Below, one piece after another: positions 1-6,827 of a DNA stretch of 7,470 bases (the first letter of the stretch is position 1; each line of letters begins with the position of its first letter). Made by a program: the position numbers and the translations under genes. The DNA is from an uncultured Porphyromonadaceae bacterium (lineage in GTDB: Bacteria; Bacteroidota; Bacteroidia; Bacteroidales; Muribaculaceae), in the NCBI GenBank assembly GCA_902494595.1, contig CABUTY010000052.1:1-7470 (forward strand). Direction: 5' to 3'. The notes beneath the pieces are model-generated. The model saw only the letters and a list, made by a program, of their open reading frames with translations, did no database searches and was not told the DNA's origin.

Positions 1-90
1 CCGAAGAAACATTGAAATAATCAGACCGGATACGATAAAATAATTTTGAACAGTTACTTATGCCATGTAGGGTAACAGGAAATTCCTGAA
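1..90 (+). other. Left-edge leader, possibly with the tail of an upstream gene
   Basis: All three forward frames stop within the first 43 bases: TGA at 13-15, TAA at 18-20 and TAA at 41-43. The frame ending at 43 reads RRNIEIIRPDTIK before its stop and could be the C-terminus of a gene lying mostly outside the window, but so short a stretch cannot be assigned to a family. The remainder up to 90 is an AT-rich leader of the barrel gene. It includes an AGGA at 77-80, 10 bases before the ATG at 91, which supports that start. Confidence 0.25.
41..48 (+). promoter_or_regulatory. Possible Bacteroidota -7 box upstream of the outer-membrane protein gene
   Basis: TAATTTTG matches the Bacteroidota primary-sigma -7 consensus TAnnTTTG exactly and would place transcription initiation near position 55, giving a leader of about 35 nt. 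No good -33 TTTG lies 19-21 bp upstream. The nearest candidate is ATTG at 11-14, with a 26-bp gap that is longer than usual, so the promoter call rests on the -7 box alone. Confidence 0.4.
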
Positions 91-1821
91 ATGGTGAATC
101 TTACAAAACAATCCACTATGAAAGATAGATACAGAATGCTGAAATGGGCTATGCTTACGGGGATGTTCGGCGTCACGTCGGGGATGTTTGCCCAAAGCCC
201 TATCGACGCATATACCATGTCGCAGAACGACCTGATGGGTACGGCACGCTTCATGTCGATGGGCGGAGCCTTCGGCGCTCTGGGCGCCGACCTCTCCACA
301 CTCAGCCAGAACCCCGCCGGTATTGGAGTTTACCGCAGCAGCGACGTGGGGCTCACTCTAAACCTTGACTGCCAGAGCGCCTCGGCTGACTATCGCGGAA
401 GCCGTGCCTCCCAGAACCAGACTAAGTTCCTCCTCAACAACATAGGAGCTGTGGGAACGTGGCGTCTGAACCTCAAGGCTATGCCGAACATCAACTTCGG
501 CTTTACCTATAACAAACGGGCCACTTTCAACCGCCGCTACCGTGGCGATATCGCAAACCTGAAGACTTCCTTGTCGAATTATATAGCCGGCATAGCCAAC
601 TCTTATGACCTCACTGAAGCTGACGTGCGCTCAACCAACAATTACAATCCGTACAAACCGGGTCAAAACCGCTTCGTGCCCTGGTCGGCAATCCTCGGTT
701 ACGACTCATACCTCATAAACCCTGAAGGGAACCCCGAGACTCCCAACTGGCAGGGACAGTTCGGCAACGGCACCTCCGGCTCCGGATATTTCAGCGTCGC
801 TGAGTCGGGAGGTATCGACGAGTACAATATCGTGCTCGGCGGTAATATCGCCAATAAGGTTTACTGGGGAATGAACTTCGGTATAGTGTCGTTCAACTAT
901 AACATATCCTCCGTATGGGGCGAAAGCATGAGGAACGCCTATGTATACGACCCCAATGTGAGAGCCGTCAACCAGATGGATGCCAACTGGTACATGAGCA
1001 ATCTGTACAACATGAACGGCAATGGCTTCAACTATCAGCTGGGTGTCATCGTGAAGCCTATTCAGGAGCTGCGTCTCGGATTGGCTTTCCATACCCCCAC
1101 ATGGTTCAACATAACCGAGAACTACTATGCCGACGAGGTTAACTACAACTATCCCTTCAAACAGGTTCCCGACGGAGCAAGCGGCAAGGACTACGCTGTG
1201 ACAAACAATGGCGACCCCACATATTCCATCACTCGTCTCGCATCGCCTTGGAAAGTGATTGCCAGCGTGGCAGGCGTTATTGGAAGCAAAGCGATAATCT
1301 CTTTCGATTACGAATGGAACGGTTATAAAGGGATGAGGTTCTCTGAGCCTACATATACCGGCTGGGACAATGGCTGGGATTACGACTGGGACTTCAGCTA
1401 CAATGCGTATACCATGACACCGGAGCAGGCGGCCAACCAGATGATCAGGACCATCTACAAGAATACGAACACCATCCGCGTAGGAGCCGAATATCGTGTG
1501 CTTGACAATCTGAGCGTGCGTGCCGGCTACAGCTATACCTCGTCGCCCGTGACTGCCGAAGCTAAGGACAATCTTGCTAACATACCTACCGCCGGCACTC
1601 TTGCCAATTTCCGTCTCGACAACGACACTCAATATGTGACTTGCGGCGTAGGATTCAACATCAAGGGTTTCTATGCCGATGCCGCTTATGTATGGAAGCA
1701 TATGACCTCCACCTACTATCCCTTCAGTGCCGACCCCGCGGATGTGGCCGGAACATCGATGCCTTCAAACCTCACATTCAACAATTCGCAGGTGGTGCTG
1801 ACTCTCGGATACAGATTCTGA
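91..1821 (+). CDS. OmpP1/FadL-family outer membrane beta-barrel protein
   Basis: This is a predicted outer-membrane barrel of the OmpP1/FadL/TodX type, a family that passes hydrophobic compounds across the outer membrane; Bacteroidales members are often labelled 'hemin receptor' without proof, so the substrate is unknown. The 576-residue product starts with a basic segment and a hydrophobic signal peptide (about residues 10-34, ending GMFAQ). The conserved N-terminal family motif follows at residues 51-84 (TARFMSMGGAFGALGAD, then NPAGIGVYRSS). The rest is rich in Tyr, Asn, Trp and alternating strands, and the chain ends TLGYRF, with the terminal aromatic expected of a barrel recognised by the BAM machinery. 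An alternative ATG at 118 (residue 10) gives a more standard signal peptide, but the ATG at 91 has AGGA at a suitable distance. An ABC ATPase gene starts 6 nt after the stop, suggesting co-transcription. Confidence 0.88.
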   Translation: MVNLTKQSTMKDRYRMLKWAMLTGMFGVTSGMFAQSPIDAYTMSQNDLMGTARFMSMGGAFGALGADLSTLSQNPAGIGVYRSSDVGLTLNLDCQSASADYRGSRASQNQTKFLLNNIGAVGTWRLNLKAMPNINFGFTYNKRATFNRRYRGDIANLKTSLSNYIAGIANSYDLTEADVRSTNNYNPYKPGQNRFVPWSAILGYDSYLINPEGNPETPNWQGQFGNGTSGSGYFSVAESGGIDEYNIVLGGNIANKVYWGMNFGIVSFNYNISSVWGESMRNAYVYDPNVRAVNQMDANWYMSNLYNMNGNGFNYQLGVIVKPIQELRLGLAFHTPTWFNITENYYADEVNYNYPFKQVPDGASGKDYAVTNNGDPTYSITRLASPWKVIASVAGVIGSKAIISFDYEWNGYKGMRFSEPTYTGWDNGWDYDWDFSYNAYTMTPEQAANQMIRTIYKNTNTIRVGAEYRVLDNLSVRAGYSYTSSPVTAEAKDNLANIPTAGTLANFRLDNDTQYVTCGVGFNIKGFYADAAYVWKHMTSTYYPFSADPADVAGTSMPSNLTFNNSQVVLTLGYRF

Positions 1822-1827
1822 CATGAT

Positions 1828-2604
1828 ATGATGACAGTAGAGATACGCAATCTCACCACGGGCTACAGCACACGCCATGGCCTGGTGGAGATTGAGAAAG
1901 ACCTTACCGCCAATCTCAATAGCGGAGAACTAACTTGCCTGCTCGGACCCAACGGAGCAGGCAAGTCCACATTATTGCGTACGCTTGCCGGATTTCAGAT
2001 GCCTCTGCACGGCGTGGTGATGATTCACGGCCGCGAGCTGCGGCAATACAGTCAGGCGGAATTGTCGCGGAAATTAGGTGTGGTTCTCACCGACAAGCCT
2101 GACGTGACGGCGATGACCGTGCAGCAGCTGGTGGCTCTCGGCCGTAGTCCTTACACCGGTTTCTGGGGACGTCTGTCGGGGGCTGCCCGCCGCGCCGTGA
2201 CCAACGCCATGACCCTCGCTCATGTCGATGCGCTTGCCGACAGGCTCGTAAGCACACTCAGCGACGGCGAACGCCAGAAGGTGATGATTGCCAAGGCGCT
2301 CGCTCAGGATACTCCCGTGATTCTTCTCGATGAGCCTACCGCCTTCCTTGACTTTCAGAGCAAAGTGGAGACTATGGTGATATTGCGCGACCTCGCCGCC
2401 AAGGAGAACAAGACCGTGTTCATGTCGACTCACGATGTCAATATGGCCTTGCAGCTCGCCGACAGGATATGGCTTGTAGACAAGGAAAAAGGAGTGTCGA
2501 CAGGCACTCCCTCGCAGCTCGCCGAGGCAGGTGATCTCCGGCGGTATTTTCAAGGGCCCGGGATTCACTTCAACAAATCCACCGGTTTGTTCGACATTGT
2601 CTGA
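1828..2604 (+). CDS. ABC transporter ATP-binding protein, FecE/BtuD-like (iron-siderophore/heme/cobalamin class)
   Basis: This is a cytoplasmic nucleotide-binding subunit of an ABC importer, 258 residues, the usual length for FecE/BtuD/HmuV proteins. Visible motifs are Walker A GPNGAGKST (40-48), signature LSDGERQKV (144-152), Walker B VILLDEP (164-170, with D168 and catalytic E169), the D-loop FLD (173-175) and the H-loop His202 in STHD. The stretch TVQQLVALGRSPYTGFWGRL closely follows FecE. Two motif positions are unusual: the Q-loop glutamine aligns with Thr88 (VVLTDKPD), and the signature reads LSDGE rather than LSGGQ. No permease or binding-protein gene is visible, so its transporter partner is unknown. 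It lies 6 nt after the barrel gene. ATG codons stand at 1828 and 1831; either could start the protein. The last 40 bp overlap the convergent lipoprotein gene. Family is certain, substrate is not. Confidence 0.9.
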   Translation: MMTVEIRNLTTGYSTRHGLVEIEKDLTANLNSGELTCLLGPNGAGKSTLLRTLAGFQMPLHGVVMIHGRELRQYSQAELSRKLGVVLTDKPDVTAMTVQQLVALGRSPYTGFWGRLSGAARRAVTNAMTLAHVDALADRLVSTLSDGERQKVMIAKALAQDTPVILLDEPTAFLDFQSKVETMVILRDLAAKENKTVFMSTHDVNMALQLADRIWLVDKEKGVSTGTPSQLAEAGDLRRYFQGPGIHFNKSTGLFDIV

Positions 2605-2996
2605 GCAGCAGCTACCGTATCGGTGGCCACAGTATCTGCGGCCTCCAACGGATGCGCCAGCCTGTACAATATCGAGTCGCGCAGTTCCACCATACGGAGG
2701 GTCAGGTGGCTGATGCTTTCATTGTGGCTCTCGCTGACCTGCAGATATGTGTCGGCCGGATAGCGGTAGCCAATGTTGGTGATGGCTTCGGCCATATTTT
2801 CCGACAGACGCAGCACCGTAGCGGAATCACGCGACAGCTTGATGCTGTCGCGGTAAGCCGCCACCACGCGCTCGCATTCCACGGCGTAGGCGTCGGCCTG
2901 CGCCTGACTGTCGTCGGCAGGTCGGCTCACGCATGAAACTGACAACATCCAGACCGTCACTGCCAGCGCCGCCAAGGATATGATATTCCTGTTCAT
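2565..2996 (-). CDS. Small predicted lipoprotein of unknown function, coupled to uvrA
   Basis: I do not recognise a named family for this 143-residue protein. It begins with a short basic N-terminus (MNRN), a hydrophobic stretch (about 5-20) and Cys22 in the context SVSC, an acceptable though loose lipobox, so it is probably lipidated and anchored in the envelope. The mature part (about 30-115) is charged, mostly helical-looking and Ser/Asp-rich, with a conserved-looking segment around YPADTYLQVSESHNES (79-94). The tail after residue 117 is low in complexity (AADTVATDTVAAA). The start is well fixed: its ATG overlaps the uvrA stop in an ATGA junction at 2993-2996, implying translational coupling and co-transcription with uvrA. 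Its last 40 bp run antisense into the end of the ABC ATPase gene. Coding status is supported by the signal peptide and the junction; the role is unknown. Confidence 0.72.
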   Translation of the reverse strand: MNRNIISLAALAVTVWMLSVSCVSRPADDSQAQADAYAVECERVVAAYRDSIKLSRDSATVLRLSENMAEAITNIGYRYPADTYLQVSESHNESISHLTLRMVELRDSILYRLAHPLEAADTVATDTVAAAQTMSNKPVDLLK

Positions 2997-5794
2997 CGCG
3001 ATTCAAGTTTTGCCTTAAGATATTGACCGGTATAGCTCTCCGGCACCTTTACGATATCCTCGGGAGTCCCCTCGGCCACGAGTGTGCCTCCCTTGTCGCC
3101 TCCTTCGGGTCCTATGTCTATAACCCAGTCGGCCGACTTGATCACATCCATGTTGTGCTCTATGATGATGACGCTGTTGCCTTTGTCCACAAGGCGGTTG
3201 AGCGATTTCATAAGCAGCGAGATATCGTGGAAGTGCAGACCTGTGGTCGGCTCGTCGAAGATGAAGAGTGTAGGTTTTTGTGACTCCTGCGATATGAACC
3301 ATGCCAGCTTCACGCGCTGGTTCTCGCCGCCCGACAGCGTAGATGACGACTGCCCAAGCTTTATATATCCCAGACCCACATCCTGCAGCGGCTGAAGCTT
3401 GCGGAGTATCCTCCGCGCGTCTGTCGACGTGTCTTCGCCGAAAAACTCTATCGCCTGGTTTACCGTCATGTCGAGCACGTCGCTGATGTTCTTGCCGCGG
3501 TACTCCACCTCGAGGATTTCCTGTTTGAACCGTTTGCCGTTGCACACGTCGCAAGGCACCTTTATGTCGGCCATGAACTGCATGGGGATGGTGATGGTTC
3601 CCTCGCCCTGGCATTCCTCGCAGCGGCCTCCGTCGGTATTGAACGAGAAATAGGCTGGCGTGTAACCCATCTGTTTGGCAAGCTGCTGCTCGGAGAAGAG
3701 TTTGCGTATCTCGTCGTAGGCCTTGAGGTAGGTCGCCGGATTGCTGCGCGATGATGTGCCGATAGGGTTCTGGTCGACAAACTCCACGGAGTATATTCTG
3801 CTGATGTCGCCGACAATACCCTTGTGAGAGCCGGGCACTTCAGAGGCCTCTCCCAATGCGCGGAGCACACTGTTGTAGAGGATGTTGCGCACCAGCGTCG
3901 ACTTGCCGCTGCCGCTTACTCCCGTCACCACCGTGAGCACGCCCAACGGGAAGCGCACGTCGATATTCTTGAGATTGTTCTGCGAGGCTCCCTCTACGAG
4001 AAGACTGTGTTTCCATGTCCGGCGTCGTTCAGGCACGGGTATACTGCGACTCCACTGAAGATAGTCAATAGTGTAGGAGCCACTGGTGTTGGGTTCCGTC
4101 AGAGCCTTCTTAAGGTTGCCGTGATAGATGATATTGCCGCCGAGACGTCCGGCATCAGGACCTATGTCCACAATCTCGTCGGCGGCAAGCATGATGTCCT
4201 CGTCATGCTCCACAACTATCACTGTGTTGCCGGTACGATGAAGATTGCGCAGCACGTTGATGAGCTTGTGCGTGTCGCGCGAGTGAAGTCCTATCGATGG
4301 CTCGTCGAGAATATAAAGTGATCCCACCAGCGAGCTTCCCAACGAGGAGGCGAGGTTTATGCGCTGGCTCTCGCCACCCGACAGACTGTTGGAAAGACGG
4401 TCGAGGGTAAGGTATCCCAGGCCGACGTCGAGCATGAACTGAAGTCGCTGGCGTATCTCCACGAGTAGTCGCCGGCCGATGCGCTCGTCATTGTCCGACA
4501 GCTCCAGATTGTCGAAGAAAGGTTTCAGCGCCTCTACGGGCATCCTCACCAGCTCGGTGATGGACTTGCCGCCAATCTTGACGTATTCCACGTCGGGGCG
4601 CAGTCGCGAGCCACGGCATGTGGGGCATACGGTTTTGCCGCGGTAACGCGCTTTCAGCACCCTGTACTGCATCTTCTCCTGCATGGTGTCGATCCAGCGG
4701 AAGAAGCCGTCGATGCCTTCCCATATGGAATTGCCGTGCCATAGGAAGTCGCGTTGCTGCTGCGTGAGCTCGTTGTAGGGCGTATGGATGGGGAAGTTGA
4801 AGCGCGGCGCCAGATGTATGAGCCGTTTCTTCCATTCCGACATCTTGTCGCCGTTCCAGCAGCGTACGGCGTTCTGGTAGACTGACAGCGACTTGACGGG
4901 CACCACAAGGTCTTCGCTGACGCCAAGCACATTGCCGAATCCTTCGCATTGGGGGCAGGCGCCGTAGGGATTGTTGAAATTGAACATCAGGTCGGAAGGT
5001 TCGCGAAACTCCATTCCGTCGGCCACAAACTGGCGCGAAAAGGAATGCTCATGGATGCCGTCGGCGCCCCATACCTTCAGAATTGCCTGGTTGTTGCCCT
5101 CGTACCATGCCGTTTCCACTGAGTCGGTAAGACGTGATATCTCATCCTTGTCGTCGGAGATACTCAGCCGGTCTACCAGCAGCCGGTATGCGCCGATGTT
5201 GCTCGAGGGTGTACTGGCCTCTATATCGGTTATGTCGATGAACTCCCCATCTTTTTCCAGGCGGGAGTATCCTTCCTTGCGGTAAATCTCCAGCTGTTGT
5301 GCAAAGGTGCGGCCGTCGGGAATGTTAATGTCGGCGAGTATGGCCATGCGGGTCCCCTCGGGATAGGAGAGGGCTGTGCGTATGATGTCTTCTATGCCAT
5401 GTTTGCGTACCTCCTTGCCTGTGACGGGCGAATAGGTATGGCCGATGCGGGCGTAGAGCATGCGCAGATAATCGTAAATTTCAGTAGATGTCCCCACGGT
5501 GCTCCGGGGATTGCGCGTGTTGACTTTCTGCTCTATTGCTATGGCCGGCGGCAAACCCTTGATATAGTCGCATTCCGGCTTTGACATGCGGCCGAGAAAC
5601 TGGCGGGCGTACGACGAAAGACTCTCCACGTAGCGGCGTTGACCCTCGGCATACAATGTGTCGAAAGCCAGCGACGACTTCCCGCTGCCGCTGACACCCG
5701 TCATCACTATGAAACTTCCCAACGGTAGCTCCAGATCCACATTCTTCAGATTATTGACCCGTGCTCCCTTTATGCTGATTTTCCTGTTTCCCAT
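2993..5794 (-). CDS. uvrA: UvrABC excinuclease subunit A
   Basis: UvrA is the DNA-damage-sensing ATPase of nucleotide excision repair. As a dimer it finds bulky lesions and loads UvrB. The 933-residue product has the two-ATPase layout: Walker A GVSGSGKS at 33-40 and again at 625-632, signatures LSGGESQR (471-478) and LSGGENQR (820-827), and Walker [11 protein letters not shown] (495-504) and [11 protein letters not shown] (844-854). The C-terminal zinc module is complete (C725, C728, C748, C751). The N-terminal one shows only its second pair (C280, C283, in [10 protein letters not shown]); where the first CxxC is expected, the chain reads VADGMEF. I chose the ATG at 5794 because [18 protein letters not shown] matches the usual UvrA N-terminus; an upstream TTG at 5821 would add nine unlikely residues. 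No Shine-Dalgarno precedes it, as is common in Bacteroidota. The stop overlaps the lipoprotein start by 4 bp. Confidence 0.97.
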   Translation of the reverse strand: MGNRKISIKGARVNNLKNVDLELPLGSFIVMTGVSGSGKSSLAFDTLYAEGQRRYVESLSSYARQFLGRMSKPECDYIKGLPPAIAIEQKVNTRNPRSTVGTSTEIYDYLRMLYARIGHTYSPVTGKEVRKHGIEDIIRTALSYPEGTRMAILADINIPDGRTFAQQLEIYRKEGYSRLEKDGEFIDITDIEASTPSSNIGAYRLLVDRLSISDDKDEISRLTDSVETAWYEGNNQAILKVWGADGIHEHSFSRQFVADGMEFREPSDLMFNFNNPYGACPQCEGFGNVLGVSEDLVVPVKSLSVYQNAVRCWNGDKMSEWKKRLIHLAPRFNFPIHTPYNELTQQQRDFLWHGNSIWEGIDGFFRWIDTMQEKMQYRVLKARYRGKTVCPTCRGSRLRPDVEYVKIGGKSITELVRMPVEALKPFFDNLELSDNDERIGRRLLVEIRQRLQFMLDVGLGYLTLDRLSNSLSGGESQRINLASSLGSSLVGSLYILDEPSIGLHSRDTHKLINVLRNLHRTGNTVIVVEHDEDIMLAADEIVDIGPDAGRLGGNIIYHGNLKKALTEPNTSGSYTIDYLQWSRSIPVPERRRTWKHSLLVEGASQNNLKNIDVRFPLGVLTVVTGVSGSGKSTLVRNILYNSVLRALGEASEVPGSHKGIVGDISRIYSVEFVDQNPIGTSSRSNPATYLKAYDEIRKLFSEQQLAKQMGYTPAYFSFNTDGGRCEECQGEGTITIPMQFMADIKVPCDVCNGKRFKQEILEVEYRGKNISDVLDMTVNQAIEFFGEDTSTDARRILRKLQPLQDVGLGYIKLGQSSSTLSGGENQRVKLAWFISQESQKPTLFIFDEPTTGLHFHDISLLMKSLNRLVDKGNSVIIIEHNMDVIKSADWVIDIGPEGGDKGGTLVAEGTPEDIVKVPESYTGQYLKAKLESR

Positions 5795-5882
5795 ATGAAT
5801 CACATTACGTATTAATAACAAATTTCATACCAGTTTAATATACACCTCCGTTCCCTGACGCAAAATTTTCAATCGGATTATG

Positions 5883-5912
5883 TGTAGGGATGCGCCATGG
5901 CGCGTCCCTACA
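5883..5912. repeat. 30-bp near-perfect palindrome, REP-like intergenic element
   Basis: The two 15-nt arms (TGTAGGGATGCGCCA and TGGCGCGTCCCTACA) are reverse complements apart from one pair, T5891 against G5904, which would be a wobble pair in RNA. The centre is CCATGG. There is no loop, no adjacent T-run on either strand that would make it an ordinary intrinsic terminator, and it sits between divergent genes, where a terminator is not expected. Palindromes of the form GTAGGGnCGCGCCATGGCGCG are, from memory, dispersed between genes in Bacteroidales chromosomes; that link is recollection, not something this window proves. Confidence 0.7.
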
Positions 5913-5941
5913 GGTGCAATTCAGTGATTCCCCAATTTTTT

Positions 5942-5973
5942 TTTGCATGAGAAGTTGAAAATGATTAATTTTG
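5942..5973 (+). promoter_or_regulatory. Bacteroidota-type promoter of the Crp-like regulator operon
   Basis: A -33 box TTTG at 5942-5945 (followed by C) and an exact -7 box TAATTTTG at 5966-5973 are separated by 20 bp, matching the arrangement known for the Bacteroidota primary sigma factor (TTTG, about 19-21 bp, TAnnTTTG). Transcription should start near 5978-5982, leaving a leader of about 140 nt. The promoter overlaps the upstream in-frame TTG (5943) and ATG (5961) codons, which argues against those as translation starts. Confidence 0.7.
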
Positions 5974-6013
5974 TGTTTAATAACATTTTTCTGCAACAGT
6001 TTTGCGCCGAGGT

Positions 6014-6101
6014 CAGGGTTCCCCGTGTTGCAAAAGGGGCAGACACAGGGGCCTGGGGGGTATGGAGGAGATGGCGTGGCCGCTCTAACGACAAGCCACG
6101 T
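6014..6101 (+). promoter_or_regulatory. Predicted structured 5' leader of the Crp-like gene
   Basis: Two hairpins can be drawn by hand in the leader. The first spans 6014-6055: CAGG (6014-6017) pairs with CCTG (6052-6055), CCCCGTGT (6021-6028) with ACAC (6043-6046) plus GGGG (6048-6051) around a bulged A6047, and TGC (6029-6031) with GCA (6039-6041) around a 7-nt loop; that is 15 bp in total. The second pairs CGTGGC (6075-6080) with GCCACG (6095-6100), extended by a G6074-U6101 wobble, over a 14-nt loop. No T-run follows either, so transcription termination is not obvious. An AGG at 6110-6112 lies 7 nt before the start codon, outside both hairpins. I could not match it to a known riboswitch class. 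It may be a cis-regulatory RNA or the remains of an inserted palindromic repeat. Confidence 0.4.
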
Positions 6102-6119
6102 GCTGAATTAGGTAATGAT

Positions 6120-6821
6120 ATGATAACAAAAAGCACTCTTGAACGCATTATCGGTGATGACCTCGCCGAACTATGGAGCGTCCTCACTCCTGAGGAAAAA
6201 CGCACCGTTACCGAAAATTTCAAGTATGAGCGTTACAAGAAGAATCAGATAATCTATGCCGAGGCGGAGATGCCTGAGAATCTATACTGTCTGCTTGAAG
6301 GTAAAGTGAAGATGTTCAAGAGCGGATATGGCGACCGCGTGCAGATTCTGCGTCTTTACAGGCCTGTGCAGTATTTCGGATACAGAGCCTATTTCGCCAA
6401 TGAGCCTTACGTATCGTCGGCGGCTGCTTTTGAAAATTCCGTGCTTGGAGTGATTCCCATGAAGATTGTGGAGAACATTCTCCGCCGCAACAATGACGTG
6501 GCCATGTTTTTCATCCATGAACTGAGCCGTAATCTCGGCGGTTCCGACACGAAGATCATCAATCTCACCCAGAAACATATACGCGGGCGTCTTGCCGACG
6601 CCCTTCTTATTCTCGCCGACAATTACGGTTATGAGGACGACGACTCAACACTCAAGATTTATATGAGCCGCGAGGATCTCGCAAATCTCTCCAACATGAC
6701 TACCAGCAACGCTATAAGGACATTGTCGACTTTTGTCAACGAGAAGCTGATTGTCGTGGATGGCCGCCGTATCAGGATTATCAACGAACAGCAACTCCGC
6801 AAGATTTCCAAATTCGGCTGA
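6120..6821 (+). CDS. Crp/Fnr-family transcriptional regulator
   Basis: This 233-residue protein has the Crp/Fnr architecture: an N-terminal cyclic-nucleotide-binding-like beta-roll (about 20-120, including PENLYCLLEGKVKMFKSG), a dimer helix (about 122-150) and a C-terminal winged helix-turn-helix (about 154-225) whose SREDLANLSNMTTSNAIRTL segment carries the recognition helix. The Crp phosphate-binding RSA motif is not seen; the matching region reads YVSSAAA (97-103). There is a single Cys (C57), so an FNR-type Fe-S cluster is excluded. The effector is therefore unknown and may not be cAMP. I chose the ATG at 6120 because AGG lies 7 nt upstream and the in-frame starts further up overlap the promoter. 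A tRNA-editing gene begins 6 nt after the stop, so the two are probably co-transcribed from the promoter at 5942-5973. Confidence 0.9.
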   Translation: MITKSTLERIIGDDLAELWSVLTPEEKRTVTENFKYERYKKNQIIYAEAEMPENLYCLLEGKVKMFKSGYGDRVQILRLYRPVQYFGYRAYFANEPYVSSAAAFENSVLGVIPMKIVENILRRNNDVAMFFIHELSRNLGGSDTKIINLTQKHIRGRLADALLILADNYGYEDDDSTLKIYMSREDLANLSNMTTSNAIRTLSTFVNEKLIVVDGRRIRIINEQQLRKISKFG

Positions 6822-6827
6822 TAACGT

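Larger units (their letters stand above)
5795..6119. other. Divergent intergenic region between uvrA and the Crp-like gene
   Basis: This 325-bp stretch separates two divergently transcribed genes. From the uvrA side it holds an AT-rich uvrA leader (about 5795-5880) with no convincing promoter (the -7-like boxes GAAATTTG and AAATTTTG on the minus strand each match five of six consensus bases but lack a spaced -33). Next come a 30-bp palindrome (5883-5912), a nine-T run (5936-5944) that overlaps the -33 box of the rightward promoter, and a GC-rich predicted structured leader (about 5980-6119). I saw no LexA-like CTGT-N8-ACAG site before uvrA. The frame of the Crp-like gene stays open back to 5943, but the translation there is not protein-like and overlaps the promoter, so I treat it as non-coding. 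Confidence 0.7.

Noticed and set aside
706..1701. Long minus-strand open frame (331 codons) inside the outer-membrane barrel gene
   Set aside because: It lies wholly antisense to a well-supported barrel gene, resembles no family, and is rich in His/Val/Gly/Ile in the way expected from reverse reading of the barrel's codons.
2652..2936. 94-codon plus-strand frame opposite the lipoprotein gene
   Set aside because: The antisense lipoprotein frame has a signal peptide, a lipobox Cys and coupling to uvrA; the plus-strand frame has none of these and no recognisable domain.
5795..5821. Nine-residue UvrA extension from a TTG at 5821
   Set aside because: The ATG at 5794 gives the standard MGNRKI start of the family; the extra residues have no counterpart in known UvrA proteins.
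5805..5849. Possible uvrA leader peptide MKFVINT with an upstream GGAGGTG on the minus strand
   Set aside because: The Shine-Dalgarno-like sequence is about 14 nt from the ATG, which is too far, and strong Shine-Dalgarno use is uncommon in these bacteria. There is no attenuator-like structure, so chance is the simpler reading.
5883..5944. Palindrome plus nine-T run read as an intrinsic terminator
   Set aside because: The T-run starts 24 nt after the palindrome and overlaps the -33 box of the Crp-like promoter; no gene reads into it from the left on the plus strand.
6011..6060. Small SRP RNA (GGTCAGG motif) in the leader
   Set aside because: GGTCAGG is present, but the essential GGAAGCAGC partner sequence of the SRP RNA apical loop is missing.
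5943..6119. 59-residue N-terminal extension of the Crp-like protein from a TTG at 5943
   Set aside because: It would begin inside the -33 box and cross the -7 box and structured leader; the translation is not like any Crp N-terminus, and a good start with AGG spacing exists at 6120.
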